Shown here piece by piece: positions 1 through 8,110 of a stretch of DNA of 64,000 nucleotides. The stretch comes from Clostridium beijerinckii (lineage in GTDB: Bacteria; Bacillota; Clostridia; Clostridiales; Clostridiaceae): assembly GCA_003129525.1 (NCBI GenBank), contig CP029329.1:815001-879000 (forward strand). The letters are read 5' to 3'. Position 1 is the first letter of the stretch. Every line of letters begins with the position of its first letter. A model generated the notes under the pieces. The model worked only from the letters and a program-made list of their open reading frames with translations. It was not told where the DNA came from and made no database searches. The translations under genes and the position numbers were made by a program.

Positions 1-152
1 TTTATAATTAGTATATCATTTATTATTACTAACTTTTCAAGCAACAACTTAATAACAATATCTTTCTACATATATTTCTCTTTAATTATAAAGATTTCAT
101 TCGTTAGCACACAATTATACTCTTCCAATAATTATTCTTATCCTCATTTTTT

Positions 153-218
153 AAGTTATCAACAAAATCCACAATATATTGTTGATAACTTTTTTATCTA
201 CTCAACATATTGTGGATT
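153..218. repeat. Interleaved palindromes downstream of tcdA, terminator-like
   Basis: Two inverted repeats interlock here. One pairs 153-164 with 180-191 (12 bp, perfect). The other pairs 166-181 with 203-218 (16 bp, one mismatch). On the plus strand both are followed by T runs, so they look like alternative terminator stems. They cannot form together without a pseudoknot. Positions 162-193 recur exactly at 1306-1337. Confidence 0.6.
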
Positions 219-270
219 TTTGTTTTTTTATTTAGAATATTAATATAAAATTCTCTATTTTTAATAAATT

Positions 271-1032
271 TTATTTAATTGCCAAAATATCTTTTATTAC
301 TTCTCCACCAATTATCATTCCTGCTACTGGAGGAACAAACGATATACTTCCTGGTATTTGCCTCTTAATTGCACATTTTTTAGTACCACCTGTACAAACG
401 CATCCAGTTTTACAAGTAACAACATCATCATAATTAGGTTTTATAGGTATTTCTTCCGAATATACAACTTTTAGTTTTTCTACACCTCTTTTACGAAGTT
501 CGTGTCTCATAACTTTAGCTAAGGGACATACCTTTGTCTTAAATACATCTGTAACCTTAAATTGTGTTGGATCTAATTTATTACCTGTACCCATAGAACT
601 CATTATCTTTATACCCTTTTTATAGCAATATTCCGCTAAACCAAGTTTTGCTGTAACTGTGTCTATTGCATCAACAACATAATCAACATCATCCGAAATT
701 ATTTCTGATATATTTTCTTCTGTAACAAAAACTTGATACGTTATAACATTGCAGTCTTTGTTTATAGATGCTATTCTTTCTTTCATTACCTCAACCTTAG
801 ACCTACTTATAGTCTTATATGTAGCGTGTACCTGCCTATTTAAATTAGTTAAACAAACTGTATCATCATCAATAATAATTAATTCTCCGACTCCAGCCCT
901 TGCAAGTGCTTCAATGGTGTAGCTTCCTACTCCACCTACTCCAAAAACAACTACTTTGCTATTTCTTAATTTATCTAATCCATCTTTACCTATTAAAAGT
1001 TCTGTTCTTGATAAAGAATGTTGTGCTGTCAT
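271..1032 (-). CDS. tcdA: tRNA threonylcarbamoyladenosine dehydratase (ThiF/E1-like)
   Basis: This 253-residue protein belongs to the ThiF/MoeB/E1-like family and resembles TcdA (CsdL), which uses ATP to cyclise t6A37 of ANN-decoding tRNAs. The nucleotide-binding glycine motif GVGGVGSY is at residues 31-38. It is followed by IIIDDDTVCLTNLNRQ, the acidic and Arg/Gln signature that binds ATP. A cysteine-containing segment (CKTGCVCTGGTKKC) lies near residues 207-220, as in Firmicutes homologues. The length fits the family. The ATG has a purine-rich GGAGAAAATT upstream. It is a single minus-strand gene ending before the palindromes at 153-218. The subfamily rests on overall resemblance, so a related E1-like enzyme is possible but less likely. 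Confidence 0.87.
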   Translation of the reverse strand: MTAQHSLSRTELLIGKDGLDKLRNSKVVVFGVGGVGSYTIEALARAGVGELIIIDDDTVCLTNLNRQVHATYKTISRSKVEVMKERIASINKDCNVITYQVFVTEENISEIISDDVDYVVDAIDTVTAKLGLAEYCYKKGIKIMSSMGTGNKLDPTQFKVTDVFKTKVCPLAKVMRHELRKRGVEKLKVVYSEEIPIKPNYDDVVTCKTGCVCTGGTKKCAIKRQIPGSISFVPPVAGMIIGGEVIKDILAIK

Positions 1033-1305
1033 AATTTTCTCTCCTTATTTATATCTTTCTCAGGAATACTCATTTATCATTTTTTGAATATACCCTTTAT
1101 TCTTAATAATTAATTATTATTAGTTATTATAACATAAAACAAATCAATATTAGATATATAATTCGTACGTATATAAATTTAATTAAGTTAATCTATAGGT
1201 ATTGTGCAATTTTATTTATATAATGACTATTATGTTCCCCATTTTTATATAAAGAATAAGTTTAATATTTTATCCACACTATTTGTTAAATCTAAAAAAT
1301 TATGC

Positions 1306-1362
1306 ACAAAATCCACAATATATTGTTGATAACTTTTGTAGTATTTCAATATATTGTGGATT
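1306..1362. repeat. Second copy of the palindromic element, terminator of the bioB remnant
   Basis: Positions 1310-1325 and 1347-1362 form a perfect 16-bp inverted repeat beginning AATCCACAATATATTG. The first 32 nt (1306-1337) are identical to 162-193. The element sits directly after the bioB remnant stop codon, where a terminator is expected. The second stem of the first copy is missing here. The rest of the 1033-1305 gap is AT-rich, with nothing recognisable. Confidence 0.6.
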
Positions 1363-1366
1363 ACTT

Positions 1367-1858
1367 CTATTTCAAATCTAATCCTAATGTTTTAATCATC
1401 TTTTTGTCATCGCATATATTATTTCCGCAGGTTGTTAATAAATTACCTGTTATAATTGAATTTGCACCTACTTTAAATGCTTTTTCTCCATTGTTTTTTA
1501 TCAATCCCCTGCCTGCCGCCAATCTTATATTAGCAGCAGGATTTATAAATCTAAAAATTGCTATTGTTCTAAGAATCTTATTTTCACTTAAAGCTACTTA
1601 TTTCTCAAGTGGAGTCCCCTTTATAGGCATTAATATATTTATAGGTATTGAACGTACATTCAAGTTTCTAAGTTCCATTGCCATATCAACTCTATCTTCT
1701 CTGTTTTCTCCACAAGTCCTATAATTCCACCAGAACAAATTTCTAATCCAGCTTTTTATCGTCTTTACTCTATCATCATAAGTGTGCGTTGTACAAACTT
1801 TACTATAGTAGTTTCTTGAAGTTTTAACATTATGATGATATCTTTTAACACCTACTTC
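1367..1858 (-). pseudogene. bioB: Biotin synthase remnant (C-terminal half, frameshifted)
   Basis: Minus-strand translation gives typical BioB segments in order: [20 protein letters not shown], then [12 protein letters not shown], then [19 protein letters not shown], then [17 protein letters not shown], then [20 protein letters not shown] and [18 protein letters not shown]. The pieces lie in different frames, with breaks near 1750 and 1712, and an in-frame TAA interrupts at 1598-1600. The N-terminal 120 or so residues, which carry the radical-SAM CxxxCxxC cluster in this family, are absent. Homology begins immediately at the bioY stop codon, which suggests one deletion between bioY and bioB. 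The gene cannot encode an active enzyme, so this locus supplies uptake of biotin but not its synthesis. Confidence 0.9.
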
Positions 1859-1860
1859 CT

Positions 1861-2418
1861 TTAAACTGCATATCCTAATTTTCTAAGTAACGGAACAACT
1901 CTAACTGCAACTATTGAAATCATTAACGTTGCCAATAAGTCACTTCCTATAAATGCTAAAATTCCAATCTTAACTATGCTCCATGCATTCATTGCCTTGC
2001 CTATATAAAAATTAAAAAGAACATACATATGGGCACAGCCAAATATATAAACAATTAGAAGACCTAATAAACATGATGTGAATACATTTTTAACAGTTAA
2101 TATCTTAATATTTTCTGAGCATTTTCCAATTACATATGCACCAGCTATAAAGCCTATTAAATATCCAAAACTAGGTTCTAATACATATTGCGGTCCACCG
2201 CCCTTTGTAAACACAGGTATACCTATCATTCCAACTGCTACATATAGAACTTGTGCTAAAGCTCCCTTCTTTGCTCCTAATAATAAAGCTCCTAGTGCAC
2301 AAAAAAAGTATTGAAGCGTAATCGGAACTATTGGAAGTGGTATTTTGATAAATGCTCCTATTGCCGTAAGTGCTGCAAACATTGCTATAAGTGTTAAATC
2401 TCTTGTTTTTAAATTCAA
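1861..2418 (-). CDS. bioY: Biotin transporter BioY (ECF S component)
   Basis: A 185-residue, very hydrophobic protein with about six membrane segments. It is the substrate-binding S component of an energy-coupling factor biotin transporter. BioY features include the N-terminal start of helix 1, the [20 protein letters not shown] segment, [16 protein letters not shown], and a C-terminal helix region. The start is TTG (2416-2418) with a strong GGGGGGAT ribosome binding site. Its promoter overlaps a BirA-type operator, so it should be repressed when biotin is plentiful. It is followed without a gap by the bioB remnant, so the original operon was bioY-bioB. No ECF ATPases are adjacent, and it probably uses the shared ECF module encoded elsewhere. 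Confidence 0.92.
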   Translation of the reverse strand: MNLKTRDLTLIAMFAALTAIGAFIKIPLPIVPITLQYFFCALGALLLGAKKGALAQVLYVAVGMIGIPVFTKGGGPQYVLEPSFGYLIGFIAGAYVIGKCSENIKILTVKNVFTSCLLGLLIVYIFGCAHMYVLFNFYIGKAMNAWSIVKIGILAFIGSDLLATLMISIVAVRVVPLLRKLGYAV

Positions 2419-2450
2419 ATTTATCCCCCCAAGTTTCTTTTAATAATCAA

Positions 2451-2504
2451 ATATTATACTCATTTCTCTGTATTGTCAACCAAAGTTTTATTCAAAGTTA
2501 ACAA
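2451..2504 (-). promoter_or_regulatory. bioY promoter with BirA (biotin) operator
   Basis: The palindrome TTGTCAACC (2473-2481), 14 nt spacer, AGTTAACAA (2496-2504) matches the BirA operator form TTGTTAACC-N14/15-GGTTAACAA with two substitutions. A minus-strand promoter overlaps it: -35 TTGACA at 2474-2479 and -10 TAATAT at 2451-2456, spaced 17 bp. BirA binding would therefore cover the -35. Confidence 0.82.
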
Positions 2505-2700
2505 TATGAGCTAAGAATTAAATTATTTTTGTATTCATTTTAAATTACTAACCTTATGCATTTTATATTAAAAATTAAGCTTCTACTATTAAATTTATAA
2601 TTTAATGTTTATAATATACATTAAAGCTATGTATATTTAAACAGTATCTTGATATTGTTGTATTTAGTTAAACAAATAAATACTTAGGAGGATTATTCAT

Positions 2701-3393
2701 ATGATTATAGGAATAATTGCTGCCATGGCAGAGGAATTAGAAATTTTATTAAAAGACTTAACGCTTGAAGAAAAAAAAGAAAAAGCTAATATGACTTTTC
2801 ACAAAGGAAAATTATATGGAAAAGATGTTGTAGCTGTAGTTTGTGGAATTGGCAAAGTTAATTCAGCTATATGTACGCAAATATTAGCGTCTGAATATAA
2901 TGTTGATAAAGTTATAAATGTTGGAGTTGCAGGTGGAATCGGAAAAGAAATTTATCCTGGTGATATAGTTGTCGCTGAAAATTTAGTTCAACATGATATG
3001 GATACTACAGCCTTTGGAGATAAGATGGGTCAAGTTCCAAGACTTGATACTTTTGATTTTAAATGTGATGAGAAAATGGTTGCTTTAGCTAAAAAAGCGT
3101 GTGAAGAAATTTCTGAATTAAATAGCTTTACAGGTAGAATTGCTTCTGGAGATCAATTTATTGCAAATATTGAAAAAATTCAATGGCTTGATAAAGAGTT
3201 TGGAGCAATCTCTTGTGAAATGGAGGGTGCTAGCATAGCTCAAGTTTGTTACTTAAATTCAATTCCATTCGTAGTTATTAGATCAATTTCTGATAATGCT
3301 AATAATGGAGCACATATGGATTATCAAAATTTTATTCCAATTGCTGTTAAAAACTCAACTAAAATATTAAAACAAATGCTTGAAATAATGTAA
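2701..3393 (+). CDS. mtnN: 5'-methylthioadenosine/S-adenosylhomocysteine nucleosidase
   Basis: A 230-residue phosphorylase/nucleosidase-fold protein that cleaves methylthioadenosine and S-adenosylhomocysteine, feeding methionine salvage and the activated methyl cycle. It starts with the typical IGIIAAMAEELEILL, whose Glu near residue 12 is the acid in this family. It has the VVCGIGKVN and GVAGGI motifs and ends with CEMEGASIAQVC and RSISDNAN, which carry the ribose-binding Met-Glu and catalytic Asp. Length matches E. coli MtnN (232). The ATG follows a strong TAGGAGG site. The gene is monocistronic and ends in a clear terminator. Alone it does not show whether S-ribosylhomocysteine is converted by LuxS, which is not in the window. 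Confidence 0.93.
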   Translation: MIIGIIAAMAEELEILLKDLTLEEKKEKANMTFHKGKLYGKDVVAVVCGIGKVNSAICTQILASEYNVDKVINVGVAGGIGKEIYPGDIVVAENLVQHDMDTTAFGDKMGQVPRLDTFDFKCDEKMVALAKKACEEISELNSFTGRIASGDQFIANIEKIQWLDKEFGAISCEMEGASIAQVCYLNSIPFVVIRSISDNANNGAHMDYQNFIPIAVKNSTKILKQMLEIM

Positions 3394-3413
3394 TATACTT
3401 TTAAGTAAAAAGT

Positions 3414-3452
3414 AAAGAGCAAATATACATTTCTGTATATTTGCTCTTTCTT
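3414..3452 (+). terminator. mtnN terminator
   Basis: A 15-bp perfect stem (3414-3428 with 3435-3449) with a 6-nt loop, followed by a short T-rich stretch, lies 20 nt after the mtnN stop codon. Confidence 0.85.
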
Positions 3453-3454
3453 AG

Positions 3455-3625
3455 CAACTGATTTTTACGTTGTCCGCCAACTGGGTACGCCCACATGTCG
3501 TACATTGCTTTAGGGATTTTTACGTTGCCCCTCAACAACTGTATATCTTAAAGATATACTCTTCTGCCGGATTGAAGTGTCAGTCCACTTAGATAACTTT
3601 ATTGTTTATCTTGTTTATATTATAC
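3455..3625. repeat. GC-richer structured intergenic block of unknown nature
   Basis: This stretch is clearly richer in G+C than its surroundings. It holds two direct repeats starting GATTTTTACGTTG (about 3460 and 3517). It also has a perfect 9-bp palindrome, GTATATCTT-A-AAGATATAC, near 3542-3560, and a smaller stem GGATTGA/TCAGTCC near 3568-3585. No ORF with a ribosome binding site fits. It could be a dispersed intergenic repeat, an insertion-sequence end or a small RNA. No second copy is in the window. Positions 3626-3720 hold nothing recognisable. Confidence 0.4.
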
Positions 3626-3722
3626 AACAGCTTGTAAATGTTTGCAAGACGTATTTTAATTTTCTCTATAATTATTTTCAGTACAATATATGCACCTAAT
3701 CATACTATTCATAGCAAGCCTA

Positions 3723-3770
3723 AAAAGTCACCTAAAAATAATCTTACAATTATTTTTAGGTGACTTTTAA
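3723..3770. terminator. Bidirectional terminator after the chemoreceptor gene
   Basis: A 20-bp perfect inverted repeat (3723-3742 and 3749-3768, core AGTCACCTAAAAATAAT) with a 6-nt loop. It lies downstream of the minus-strand chemoreceptor and has AT-rich tails on both sides. Confidence 0.85.
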
Positions 3771-3820
3771 ATGTATTTTATATTTTTAAATTTATATAAG
3801 CATTTTCTAGTAATTAAATC

Positions 3821-5827
3821 CTATTCCAAAGTGAATTTTTTTAATTCACTTTGAAGTTTACGCGATATTTCTTGTAAATTATTTGCATGCTCATTAAGCT
3901 CATTCATTGTTGCATTTACCTCTTCTGTGGATGCTGTAACTTCCTCTGATATTGATGCAGACTCTTCTGACACTGCTGCTATATTTTCAACTTGTGCTTT
4001 TACTTCTTCTTTATTTGAATTCATCTTCTTATTTAAACTATTAATCTCTTCAATTGCACCTGCTAAAGGTATTATTGAATCAACTATTTTATTAAATATA
4101 TCTTCAGTTTCTTTTATTGCCTGGCCTTGTTCTTGTAACATGTTTGTACTTTCTACCATAGCACCTTGGGCATTATTTGCTTTAGTATTTATTTCTGTAA
4201 CAATAGCCTTGATTTCATCTGTAGATGTTTTAGATTCCTCAGCTAATTTTCTAATTTCTTCTGCAACTACCGCAAATCCCTTTCCTGCATCTCCAGCTCT
4301 TGCAGCTTCAATACTTGCATTTAAAGCTAGCAAATTAGTTTGTTCAGTGATTTCTGCTATTGCATTTGATATATAGTTTATTTTATCTATGCTTTTTGTC
4401 ATATCATCTACTAGACTTGTAGATTCCATGGAATTCTTCCTAGTTTTTATGGCTTTATTTATTAAATCTTTAAGTATAACTAATCCTTGAGTGCTTAATT
4501 TTTCAGTTTCATTTGATAATTTATTAATATTATTTGTATGTCTATCTACTTCATCTATTCTATCTGACAATTCTTCAACACTTGTTGCAACCTCAGTAGC
4601 AGATTGTGCTTGATTTGTAGCTCCAGTCGCAACTTCTTGTATTGCATTTGATACTTCCGATACTGACGCTGTAGTTTCTTCTGACATACTTGATATGTTA
4701 ATTGATGCTTCAAGTAAATCAGCAGATGTACTTTCAACATTCTTCATTAACTTAGATACATTATCAACCATGAAATTAAAGTTATCACCAATTTGTCCAA
4801 GTTCATCTTTTGCTGTAACATTTATTCTTTCTGAAAAATCACCTTCTGCAACTTTATTAAGTGATGCTTTTAACTTATTTAATTCTTTCATAATATACGC
4901 TGCAGCTATTATTGAAATACCTATTCCAATAATTATACATATTATTGCTGTAATAAATATTGTTCTTTTCATAGTTGCTACATCATCATTAACTTCTCTG
5001 CTCTCTATAACTCCAATTAACTTCCACCCTGTCTCTGGGTTGGTTTCTTGGCATGCATAAAAAGATTCACCATTGTTATTCCAAGTATATACCCCTTTAT
5101 TTTCACCTTTAGCATTTTTCCAAAAATCTAACTCATCAATATTATCTTCTTCAGATTTGTTATTATCATTATTTACTACAATATCACCATCTTTGTCTAC
5201 GAGTAAAACAAATCCTGTATCTAATAATTGTATTTTTTTAATGTATTCTTTCATTGAATCTAATGACATATCTATTACTATGACACCTATAAATTGTCCC
5301 TTATCGTCTTTAACTGCTTGAGCAACTGTCATTACTTGTTTTCCAGTCACACTATCTTTATATGGTTTAATATATATAACTTTTCCGTCGGCTTCTTTAG
5401 CTTTCTTATACCATTCTCTATCTTTATAGTTTAAATCACTTGTAGTCATTACAGCACTATCTAATACTAATTCACCATATTCTCCAGCATAGCCTGCATT
5501 AATAATGCCATCTATTGAATCTTTAGTATCTTTAAATAAACCTTGAACATATTTAGATATAAGTACATGATCAGCTTGTGGATTAGATAAATCTTTAATA
5601 TCAAAATTCCTTGATATTATTGCCATTTGTGTACTTAATGTTCCTAAGTACTGTGAAAATCCTTTGTCTACCTCCTTTATTGTTTGTATACTTGTTGTCT
5701 TTAAGTTCTCTTCTAACAGAGCCTTTGATTTAAGTCCAATAATCTGCCCTATTACTAATATAGGTAACATAATCATTATAACAATTCCAATTATAATTTT
5801 TCTAAATAACTTACTGTTTTTTTTCAT
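3821..5827 (-). CDS. Methyl-accepting chemotaxis protein with Cache sensor
   Basis: A 668-residue transmembrane chemoreceptor. The order is: N-terminal membrane helix (residues 10-28); a double-Cache-like extracellular domain (about 35-285) with [49 protein letters not shown] and [14 protein letters not shown]; a second helix (about 287-312); HAMP; then the cytoplasmic signalling domain. The hairpin tip reads [18 protein letters not shown]. Cache receptors of this type often bind amino acids or carboxylates, but the ligand cannot be read from the sequence. The ATG has an AGGAGGAGCA site. It is isolated, with no che genes beside it, and is likely a dispersed receptor feeding a distant CheA/CheW array. 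Confidence 0.93.
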   Translation of the reverse strand: MKKNSKLFRKIIIGIVIMIMLPILVIGQIIGLKSKALLEENLKTTSIQTIKEVDKGFSQYLGTLSTQMAIISRNFDIKDLSNPQADHVLISKYVQGLFKDTKDSIDGIINAGYAGEYGELVLDSAVMTTSDLNYKDREWYKKAKEADGKVIYIKPYKDSVTGKQVMTVAQAVKDDKGQFIGVIVIDMSLDSMKEYIKKIQLLDTGFVLLVDKDGDIVVNNDNNKSEEDNIDELDFWKNAKGENKGVYTWNNNGESFYACQETNPETGWKLIGVIESREVNDDVATMKRTIFITAIICIIIGIGISIIAAAYIMKELNKLKASLNKVAEGDFSERINVTAKDELGQIGDNFNFMVDNVSKLMKNVESTSADLLEASINISSMSEETTASVSEVSNAIQEVATGATNQAQSATEVATSVEELSDRIDEVDRHTNNINKLSNETEKLSTQGLVILKDLINKAIKTRKNSMESTSLVDDMTKSIDKINYISNAIAEITEQTNLLALNASIEAARAGDAGKGFAVVAEEIRKLAEESKTSTDEIKAIVTEINTKANNAQGAMVESTNMLQEQGQAIKETEDIFNKIVDSIIPLAGAIEEINSLNKKMNSNKEEVKAQVENIAAVSEESASISEEVTASTEEVNATMNELNEHANNLQEISRKLQSELKKFTLE

Positions 5828-6177
5828 TCATTGCTCCTCCTAATATAATTTTTATTTAATGATTTCACATTCTTTATTTAATATGTAAATTCCCTAAACT
5901 ATATCTACATGTCCCTCTTTTAATGATTTGATTCATTAAAATGTATATTATAGGATTTCTTCCAATAACTATATAAATAATAATTATATATTATAATAGC
6001 ATTGTATTTTTTTATGTTCAAGCACTCAAAATAGCAACTTGTAAACATTTTATACTCCCTAAATCTCTTTATATCACCATATATCACCCCTAAGTTAATC
6101 TTAATTATTGATTTACTTATTTTGTTTCAAATTATTATATTGACACTAACGTAGAAAATAATAGAATATAAATTCAA
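5828..6177. other. Intergenic, no feature recognised
   Basis: AT-rich spacer between the chemoreceptor and nitroreductase genes. It must hold the chemoreceptor promoter, but I found no convincing pair of boxes, no sigma-D type promoter and no coding potential. Confidence 0.5.
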
Positions 6178-6225
6178 TAGCCACCTACAAATGGTATTTA
6201 AATCATTTGCAGATGGCTAAAAATT
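6178..6225 (-). terminator. Terminator of the nitroreductase operon
   Basis: An imperfect inverted repeat pairs 6178-6194 with 6204-6219 (core TAGCCA...TGGCTA) just downstream of the nitroreductase stop codon. Confidence 0.7.
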
Positions 6226-6237
6226 TAGTGTGTATTT

Positions 6238-7059
6238 TTATTTCCATGATATATTTGCATCTTTTCTAGGAACAGTTCTAGCATATTTTATATTTGGATA
6301 CCCAATTACCATGCAAGTTACAATTTCTTTATTTCCTTCGAGATCAAGTAACTCTCTAATCTTTTCATTTCCTTGTGCTGCCATTGCAAAAAATCCACTA
6401 AAAAATGTTCCAAGTCCTTGAGCATTAGTCATGAGTTCCATATTTGAAGATGCTAATGCTGCATTTACTGGTGAATCAGATACTACAAGAATTAAAGCAG
6501 GTGCATTAAAAAATAGCTTATCATTCATCTTAGGATCTTCTTTATATCCATCATACATTTTTATCCACATTTTAGCATATCTTTTAAAAGGTATAGTTTG
6601 TGGATTTAAATTTTTAAGTATTTCTTCACCTTTGTTCTTAAGGTTTTCCAACACCATTTCCTTTAGTTGTTCAACATTGTCTTTCACTATTATATATGAA
6701 ACATTTTGACTATTACTTCCGGTTTGAGTAAATCTTCCTGCTTCTATAATTTTTAAAAGTTTTTCTGTTTCTACATCTTTATCTTTAAATTGTCTTACAG
6801 TTCTTCTAAATTTTATAAAGTTTAGAAGCTTATCTGATTCTATTTTGAATTCAGCCTCATCATAATCTTTTACATCTTCCATATTATATTCATCAGTAGA
6901 TACTGCACCTTTAGGACAAATAGCAATACAATGTCCACATTTCATACATGTAATATTGTTAATCTTAGCTTTTCCATCAACTATTTGTATATCATTTGGG
7001 AAACAATCCTTGGCACAAAGTCCACATCCCACACACTTTTCGTTATTTACTTTCATCAT
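6238..7059 (-). CDS. Ferredoxin-nitroreductase fusion protein
   Basis: A 273-residue, probably cytoplasmic, flavoprotein. Residues 1-60 form a bacterial 2[4Fe-4S] ferredoxin domain with CVGCGLCAKDC and CMKCGHCIAICPKG. Residues from about 75 form an FMN-binding nitroreductase domain with the FRRTVRQFKDKDVE start and the GSNSQNVSYI segment. Such fusions are common in clostridia and pass electrons from low-potential donors to a flavin. The substrate is unknown (nitro compound, quinone or enoate). The ATG lies about 10 nt after a GGAG-like AAAGGAGTT site. It is downstream of a TetR gene on the same strand with a 50-nt gap and probably belongs to that regulator's target operon. Confidence 0.9.
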   Translation of the reverse strand: MMKVNNEKCVGCGLCAKDCFPNDIQIVDGKAKINNITCMKCGHCIAICPKGAVSTDEYNMEDVKDYDEAEFKIESDKLLNFIKFRRTVRQFKDKDVETEKLLKIIEAGRFTQTGSNSQNVSYIIVKDNVEQLKEMVLENLKNKGEEILKNLNPQTIPFKRYAKMWIKMYDGYKEDPKMNDKLFFNAPALILVVSDSPVNAALASSNMELMTNAQGLGTFFSGFFAMAAQGNEKIRELLDLEGNKEIVTCMVIGYPNIKYARTVPRKDANISWK

Positions 7060-7109
7060 AATATAATTAACTCCTTTTACCTTTATACTTTTAATAGGTT
7101 GTACAATAA

Positions 7110-7694
7110 TTAAAATTTTTTACATTTTACCAATTCATCAACTAAGTTTTCAATTGCTTGTTCTCTGTCTTCTTTATTATAAAAGTCAAAGCCCATTTCG
7201 TTTTTTATTTTTTCTGCCTTTAAAAATATGTAATTTATATATCCAGCAATTAAATGATTTTTAATCCAGAGCTTATGCATATTGTCTCCATACAGTTCTT
7301 TAAGGCATTTATTATATGATTCTTCTGAACTCAACAAGTGTACTGTCTCTTGATTATTTTCCAAGTCATCTAAAATTGCAATTTTGGAAATTTCAGAATT
7401 ATCAGCAATAAAATTTACTGCTGCTTTTAAAATAATTGTAAGTCTTTCAATTGGAGATTGTTGCTCTTTAGCCTTCATTTTTTCACTCAAAGTTTTGGTT
7501 GCACAAGTCATAACCTTTTTTACTGCCAAGCGAATTAAATTATCTTTGCTTTGAAAATGATAATTTACCATACCATTTCCAAGTTCTGCTTTTTCAGTAA
7601 TATCCTTAACGGTAATTTCACTTGGTTTTTTACCTTGACATATCATCTTAATAGTTACATCTATCAATCTTTCCTTAGCATCATGTTCTCCCAC
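7110..7694 (-). CDS. TetR family transcriptional regulator
   Basis: A 194-residue repressor. The N-terminal 55 residues form the TetR helix-turn-helix (AKERLIDVTIKMICQGKKP, then ITVKDITEKAELGNGMVNYH), with the usual YHFQSKDNLI recognition end. The rest is a helical ligand-binding domain unlike any I can name. The ATG has a GAGGTGAGAGC site upstream. It lies 50 nt ahead of the ferredoxin-nitroreductase, so the pair is probably one transcript. A perfect palindrome upstream suggests autoregulation. The inducer may be a redox-active or electrophilic compound that the nitroreductase detoxifies (inference). Confidence 0.9.
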   Translation of the reverse strand: MGEHDAKERLIDVTIKMICQGKKPSEITVKDITEKAELGNGMVNYHFQSKDNLIRLAVKKVMTCATKTLSEKMKAKEQQSPIERLTIILKAAVNFIADNSEISKIAILDDLENNQETVHLLSSEESYNKCLKELYGDNMHKLWIKNHLIAGYINYIFLKAEKIKNEMGFDFYNKEDREQAIENLVDELVKCKKF

Positions 7695-7739
7695 GCTCTC
7701 ACCTCTATTCTAAATCATCTCTCCATTTTTGAATGGCAT

Positions 7740-7782
7740 ACTGTATATCATACAGTTTATCATTCAGTTTTTTATTTGTCAA
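7740..7782 (-). promoter_or_regulatory. TetR promoter with 17-bp palindromic operator
   Basis: ACTGTAT-ATC-ATACAGT (7740-7756) is a perfect palindrome with 7-bp arms, lying 46 nt upstream of the TetR start codon. A -35 TTGACA is at 7777-7782 and a weak -10 TAAACT at 7754-7759, spaced 17 bp. The operator would overlap the -10 and start site. Confidence 0.65.
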
Positions 7783-7957
7783 ATTACTAAAATTAAGTTA
7801 TCCAAATAAAAAGTATACCTTTAAAGGTAAAGTCTTATTTAAATTTTAACTTTATTTGTATATATTTCTTTTAATTTTCTTTTTACTTTAAACTTATTCT
7901 AATGATAATTTGAAATTCAAATAAGAATATATTTCAAAATTCTTATTTACAATTGAA

Positions 7958-8025
7958 TAAAAAAAGAGCATAAACATGAATTTCTGACCTATTGAAAGGT
8001 TCTTCATTACAATGTTTTATGCTCT
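7958..8025 (-). terminator. serA-DUF1015 operon terminator
   Basis: Outer arms 7965-7976 and 8013-8025 (AGAGCATAAA...TTTATGCTCT) enclose a smaller stem. On the minus strand the hairpin is followed by a run of seven U. Positions 7783-7957 hold nothing recognisable. Confidence 0.8.
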
Positions 8026-8110
8026 CTTTATTTCTTTTTTTATATCTATTTTTATTAAAATCCGTCTATTCAATCTTTTTATTTCTAAATTGAACTTTTT
8101 ACGTGAAGAA

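Noticed and set aside
1302..1724. Plus-strand ORF of 140 residues
   Set aside because: It is antisense to the bioB remnant, whose minus-strand translation is clearly BioB; no ribosome binding site.
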